A stretch of 64,000 nt of DNA from the NCBI GenBank assembly GCA_963693085.1, contig OY856409.1, forward strand, positions 1,332,016,415 to 1,332,080,414, read 5' to 3'. Under the pieces are notes generated by a model that was not told where the DNA came from, searched no databases, and was given only the letters and a program-made list of their open reading frames with translations. Positions 60,219 to 64,000 of the stretch are shown in pieces. The DNA is from Alisma plantago-aquatica (taxonomy: Eukaryota; Streptophyta; Magnoliopsida; Alismatales; Alismataceae). A program made the translations under genes and the position numbers. Positions within the stretch are counted from its first letter, which is position 1, and each line of letters starts with the position of its first letter.

Positions 60219-60479
60219 GAACAACTGCCACATCAAAAGGAAGAGAGGATAAATGAATTATCCAATATACAATCTCAAATTCGCAAAATATGTGTTGAGA
60301 TATATGGAAACCTCAAACTTGGGGACTGGGTGGAACTACCAGTTGTTGATGAGAATAATTTGTCTTTCAAGAACCTCCATCAATCAATATCAACTACAGG
60401 AGCTTCCTACGGCCAATTAGAAGCAGAGCACATAAATGGAGAAGTTATCTATTTTCAATCAAGAAGAGTAATACCTTAG
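60219..60479 (+). pseudogene. Captured MAP65-like exon fragment
   Basis: 86 codons open from a splice-acceptor-like 'cttgtacag' (ending 60,218) to a TAG. The first half reads 'EQLPHQKEERINELSNIQSQ' and then 'IRKICVEIYGNL'. In plant MAP65/PRC1-family microtubule-bundling proteins the corresponding stretch runs EQLW-QKEERVKEFSDVQSQI-KICGEI-GNL. After a short insertion, 'VVDENNLSFKNLHQSI' matches the next MAP65 block (VDE-DLSLKKL). The last ~25 residues are unrelated. No other MAP65 exon is visible, so it cannot make a functional protein. Position inside the CACTA element suggests gene-fragment capture. Confidence 0.65.
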
Positions 60480-60829
60480 CACTGTTTCTCTTCTTATGAG
60501 TTTATCAATGTTATCATATTCGTTAATGATACAAGTGGCGAATAAATACAAAAGAAAAATCAAGATAGAAGAAGATGCACATGATCATGTGGTATATAGA
60601 GTCTGCAGTGGATAGAGACAGTCAGAAGAAGATATTGTATACATGTATCTTTTTTCCATGCATATTGTAAAACAGGGGCCAGATTAATATCCTCCCCATG
60701 TGTACTCATTGTTCAAATATAAATAAAAGTATCATTGTTGAAATTGTAAGCACAATTCAATCTTGATTAACAGTCATCTTTTTACTTTTTGAAAACTCCT
60801 CTATATTGGCAAGCGACTGACTGGATACA

Positions 60830-61250
60830 TAATGTCTCTCGCTACATGTGTATGTGTAGTAAATGGTGTCTTTCACTACATACTAGCTATAATTATATGT
60901 GTAGCAAGTGCTAATTTTTGCTATACATGAACTACATATACAAATTGTAACCAATGCCATCTCTCCCTACATATCATAGCTACAAATTGAATTGTAGTCA
61001 TATATTTAGCTACAATGGAAACTACATTTTTATGTGTAAGGACATTTTTTACCTACAATTAGGGTTACATATGAATTTGTATCCAGAGGAATAACTAACT
61101 ACAACTTTGAAAAATGTAGCCTAAACAATTAGCTACACGGGTATTAGCTTCATATTCTAAATGTAAGGATAAATGTAGCCAAAGCTTTTAGCTACAAATT
61201 TTGGGGTTTTCACTACAATTTTTTTTGTAGTTAAAGACCATATTTTTCGT
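60830..61250. repeat. Right subterminal repeats of the CACTA element
   Basis: Many copies of 'gtagc', 'agctacaa', 'ctacat' and 'tgtag' at irregular 10-30 base spacing, in both orientations. The density is unlike the rest of the window. Confidence 0.65.
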
Positions 61251-61334
61251 AGTGATGGGAGGGTTTGATCTCATTTTCCGGTTCATCTCGATCAATGATG
61301 ACCAAAGATCAGTTCTTGATATATTTTGACATAT

Positions 61335-61720
61335 TAGATATTAGAAGGCAAATAATGCCTGGGCTTGCCAGTTCCCTCTCTCACTGCCAACCTTCACCCA
61401 ACCATTAAGAACCCTATCCATAAAATCTTAAATCCTCACCCTCTCTTCCTATAAAAACCCCACCCTTGAGTTTTACTGCATTTCCAGAATCTCAATGACA
61501 ACCTCACAGACCCCAAATCCCTCTCATTTTCTCGTGACCATCTCTTATGATAAAGAACTCTACCGTAGAGTGCCTCCCTCACACCTCTATCTTTGAGTGT
61601 ATTAGACAACCCCTATTTGGGGGATCTTGGTCAAACTTTGATCAGTACTAAGATTGATGGATGTGGGATTCCACATCAACACCTACTATGGTGATTACCC
61701 TAAAAGTTACCTAATACTCT
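61335..61720. repeat. Duplicated segment, copy 2 (without the solo LTR)
   Basis: Homologous to 51,845-51,990 plus 53,976-54,180. At 61,483-61,487 it carries a single 'tccag' where copy 1 has the LTR and its two TCTAG/ACTAG duplications. Confidence 0.7.
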
Positions 61721-61724
61721 ATCG

Positions 61725-62866
61725 ACAAACGTTTAGGATCTGTAATAATACAACAAGTGCTATTTGATATTTTTAGAATAGGACTTGGAATTGTTGAACT
61801 TGTTTGGTTTGGTCAATGGCTAGAATAAATCTATGTATGAAGTTTATCTATGGGTACTAATTAACTGATATTTTTGGATTCCCAAAGTTTTCCTAATGTT
61901 TGAATTACATGATACATTCATTGGATTATATTATTTCATACAATATTATAATGTACTATGTGTATCCCTAATGGATAACCTACAACCCAATAATCAACAC
62001 CTTATAAGGATGTTTTTGGGATAGGCCTACTCCCAATATAAAGTGTATAACAATCACTAAGAGAGTGTTCTAAAAACCAATAAGAAGTGAAGTCAAAGAG
62101 TCTAATGATGAGATACACACCAATGAGCTCGATGACAGGACATACACTTCAAGATCCATTTTCTTATGAAATAATATGACCCAAAGTTAGTTTTTTTATG
62201 AGTTATTTATTATAATAAGGGTTTGTGGTAAATATATGGATAACAAACCTTGCCTTCCTAGTCCACCTTTAATAGGGATAATGAGAGAAGGGCGTCAATG
62301 CGACTGGCATGAGAACCCAAATCTATATAATGAGTTACGTTTTAGTTTCATAAAATCTATAAAGCCCTAAGGGAATTATTATTCAACATCCAAAAGGAAA
62401 TGGTGTATATAAAGGTTCACAACTAGGGGAATGACAACATTTTTCTTACGCACCACTATTTGGTTAAACATCACTCCTAGACCCTCTCAATTTCTACATA
62501 CAGACAAAGCCCTAGGACTTATCTGAAATAACATACCTCTATGTTTTCTTATCTATTATGTGTTTTTTCTCAACCCTATTCTCTCCTTAAACCCTAAAGA
62601 ACCAATAGATTCTTAATTTATGAATTAAGTTTTCCTAATGATTAGGATTAAGGCATCCTTCGTCAACTAATAAAATATGAAGTTATCAAAAAAATTGAAT
62701 AATGGAATTATTTTCCATGCTTAAATATATATGTTTTAGTTACTTAAAAATCTAAATATGGTCATCTATTTTCTTTAAAGCATGACCCATACTGGATCAT
62801 CATGTTCTAGAAGAAAGATAGTCTCAGAGACAAGGGAAAGGTCCCTTCCAAATATGGTCATCTATT
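61725..62866. other. Intergenic, nothing recognised except a short duplication
   Basis: Chance frames only. A 24-base phrase beginning 'aaatatggtcatctattttc' occurs at 62,754-62,777 and again at 62,850-62,873, where R1 copy C begins. Confidence 0.5.
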
Positions 62867-64000
62867 TTCTTTATTCAAAAATATCAAAAATGATTATTAT
62901 GATATGCAATTAGTTACCTCCAAGATACAAAACATAAGTGATCTCTCTGATATATCTAAATTACAAATCCCTAGTGTGGTAACTGATAATGCCTTGACCC
63001 CTTCCAACAACCATATTATGTAGCCTTTGTCCCATAAGATGAAAGTAGGTAATTATCCAAGTAATGTTTACAGTCATGATCTATCTCAAACTAAATGAGA
63101 TTCCATGAATATGTAGCTCTAATCCAACCATAGGATATGTATAAAAACCCTAGTTAAGCCAATCCCTAATCTTGGATATTATGGATACATACTAATAATG
63201 ACCCCTTAACTCCTCTTTAGGGTGATCAATTCGTATTTCCAATAGGTTCATATTGAGTTCAAGATTGAATTACTCAAGTAAGTAGGGTGTACTATTTATA
63301 TGACTATAATTTCTTGGTTGCTATCACACTTCTGAGTATGCTCGCTTGGTAGTTCCAATTATTGAATGTAATATATAATTTATCATATGTTATTTCCAAA
63401 ACACATAAAAATGTAAATAAAATGGATGGATTGTAGATATGAAGCTTCTTCACACTCTCCCTCTAAATTTATAATTTGCACCAACCCATGGCCATAGGGG
63501 TGGGGATTCCCATAGTTGAAGGGGAGGGGAGGGGGCAACATAAAAGTAAATAATAAGTAATGACACTTCAGAGTAGCACAACCTCATCAAAAGTTGATTA
63601 ATATAATGAGTTCCCTTGATTTTCATTCAAATAATGTTTTCCTAGTTTCTTTTCTTTTCAAATATTTTGATTATAAATACATATAGATATGCATATTTTA
63701 TCCACATACCCAACTTTTGGTGTGTTGGTCCATTGTTTCTCGTATTTTGTAGGTGCAAAAAATAATGAAATTGAACATGTATACATTAATAAAAGATGTT
63801 GGAGGATCTAGACAAGTTTAGCTACTTCTTGTCATCTATTTAGTAGTCATTTGTATCATTCCTTTTCTTTCCTAGATGACGTATAGGATGAAAGTGATGT
63901 CATTGTGTATTCCATTCTTATATTGTTAGATATATTCACAAGCATATGTAACCTCTATTAAATTATGGTGGTGTTTGTGAAATGTGTGTGATGTTTGTGG
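62866..64000. repeat. R1 repeat, copy C (runs off the window)
   Basis: Nearly identical to 33,205-34,340, including 'ggggaggggagggggcaaca', 'aggtgcaaaaaataatgaaa' and the final 'gatgtttgtgg'. It begins abruptly in the middle of the R1 unit, so it is a partial copy at its left side and continues beyond the window on the right. Confidence 0.85.

Larger units (their letters stand above)
54189..61254. mobile_element. CACTA-type DNA transposon, non-autonomous, ~7.07 kb
   Basis: Left end 'CACTACAAAAAACAG'; right end is the reverse complement of 'CACTACGAAAAATATGG'. This gives a terminal inverted repeat of about 13 bp with one mismatch, in the CACTA consensus. Subterminal regions (54,200-54,350 and about 60,830-61,250) are packed with short 'gtagcta'/'ctacat' words in both orientations, as in CACTA elements. 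Flanking triplets are AGG and ATG, so the 3 bp target duplication is imperfect. I see no TNPD-type transposase or TNPA. The interior instead contains a SINE and a MAP65-like exon. It depends on a related active element. Confidence 0.7.

Overview
This window looks like repeat-dominated nuclear DNA from a flowering plant. It is AT-rich and full of stop codons. I find no operon, no rRNA or tRNA gene, no CRISPR array and no intact host protein-coding gene. What can be recognised are plant transposable elements: Sirevirus-type Ty1/copia, Tekay/Del-type Ty3/gypsy, L1-type LINEs, a CACTA DNA transposon, a tRNA-derived SINE and small inverted-repeat elements. Nothing fixes the species.

Layout. 1-7,310: degenerate AT-rich DNA, a pair of diverged ~0.65 kb direct repeats, and a broken F-box/kelch-like gene on the minus strand (5.2-5.97 kb). 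7,316-13,799: a minus-strand Sirevirus-like element with two LTRs and a perfect ATAAC target duplication. It carries only a frameshifted gag. It sits inside one unit of an older ~1.2 kb tandem repeat whose second unit lies at 14.6-15.9 kb. 17,534-25,398: a younger minus-strand gypsy element with LTRs of about 3.25 kb, a perfect AAATG target duplication, primer-binding site, polypurine tract and an intact gag, with no room for pol. 25.8-26.5 kb: a second broken copy of the F-box/kelch-like gene. 27.3-27.8 kb: LINE ORF1 relic. 28-36.9 kb: diverged repeats, including a family (called R1 here) with three copies, one running off the window end. 36.95-39.48 kb: heavily mutated gypsy gag-pol relic. 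41.5-43.6 kb: CA/TA microsatellite and a copia integrase relic with its 3' LTR.

43.8-48.6 kb is the most unusual part. A GC-rich relic of a C2H2-finger gene lies next to a long fold-back (inverted repeat) structure at about 45.44-48.03 kb. Two different inverted-repeat elements, each bracketed by (TA)n, have inserted into the TA tract of one arm. The opposite arm still shows the short pre-insertion TA tract. 48.6-50.37 kb: 5'-truncated minus-strand LINE. 51,991-53,975: a solo LTR whose empty site is preserved in a paralogous segment near 61.48 kb. 54,189-61,254: a ~7 kb non-autonomous CACTA-type element holding a SINE and a reading frame resembling an internal piece of a MAP65 microtubule-associated protein gene.

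The genes do not form a pathway. The common theme is mobilisation in trans: two retrotransposons from different superfamilies each keep ends and gag but no enzymes, the CACTA element keeps ends and a host gene piece, and short hairpin elements target TA microsatellites. Clade names rest on terminal motifs and family knowledge read by eye. Percent identities are rough estimates.
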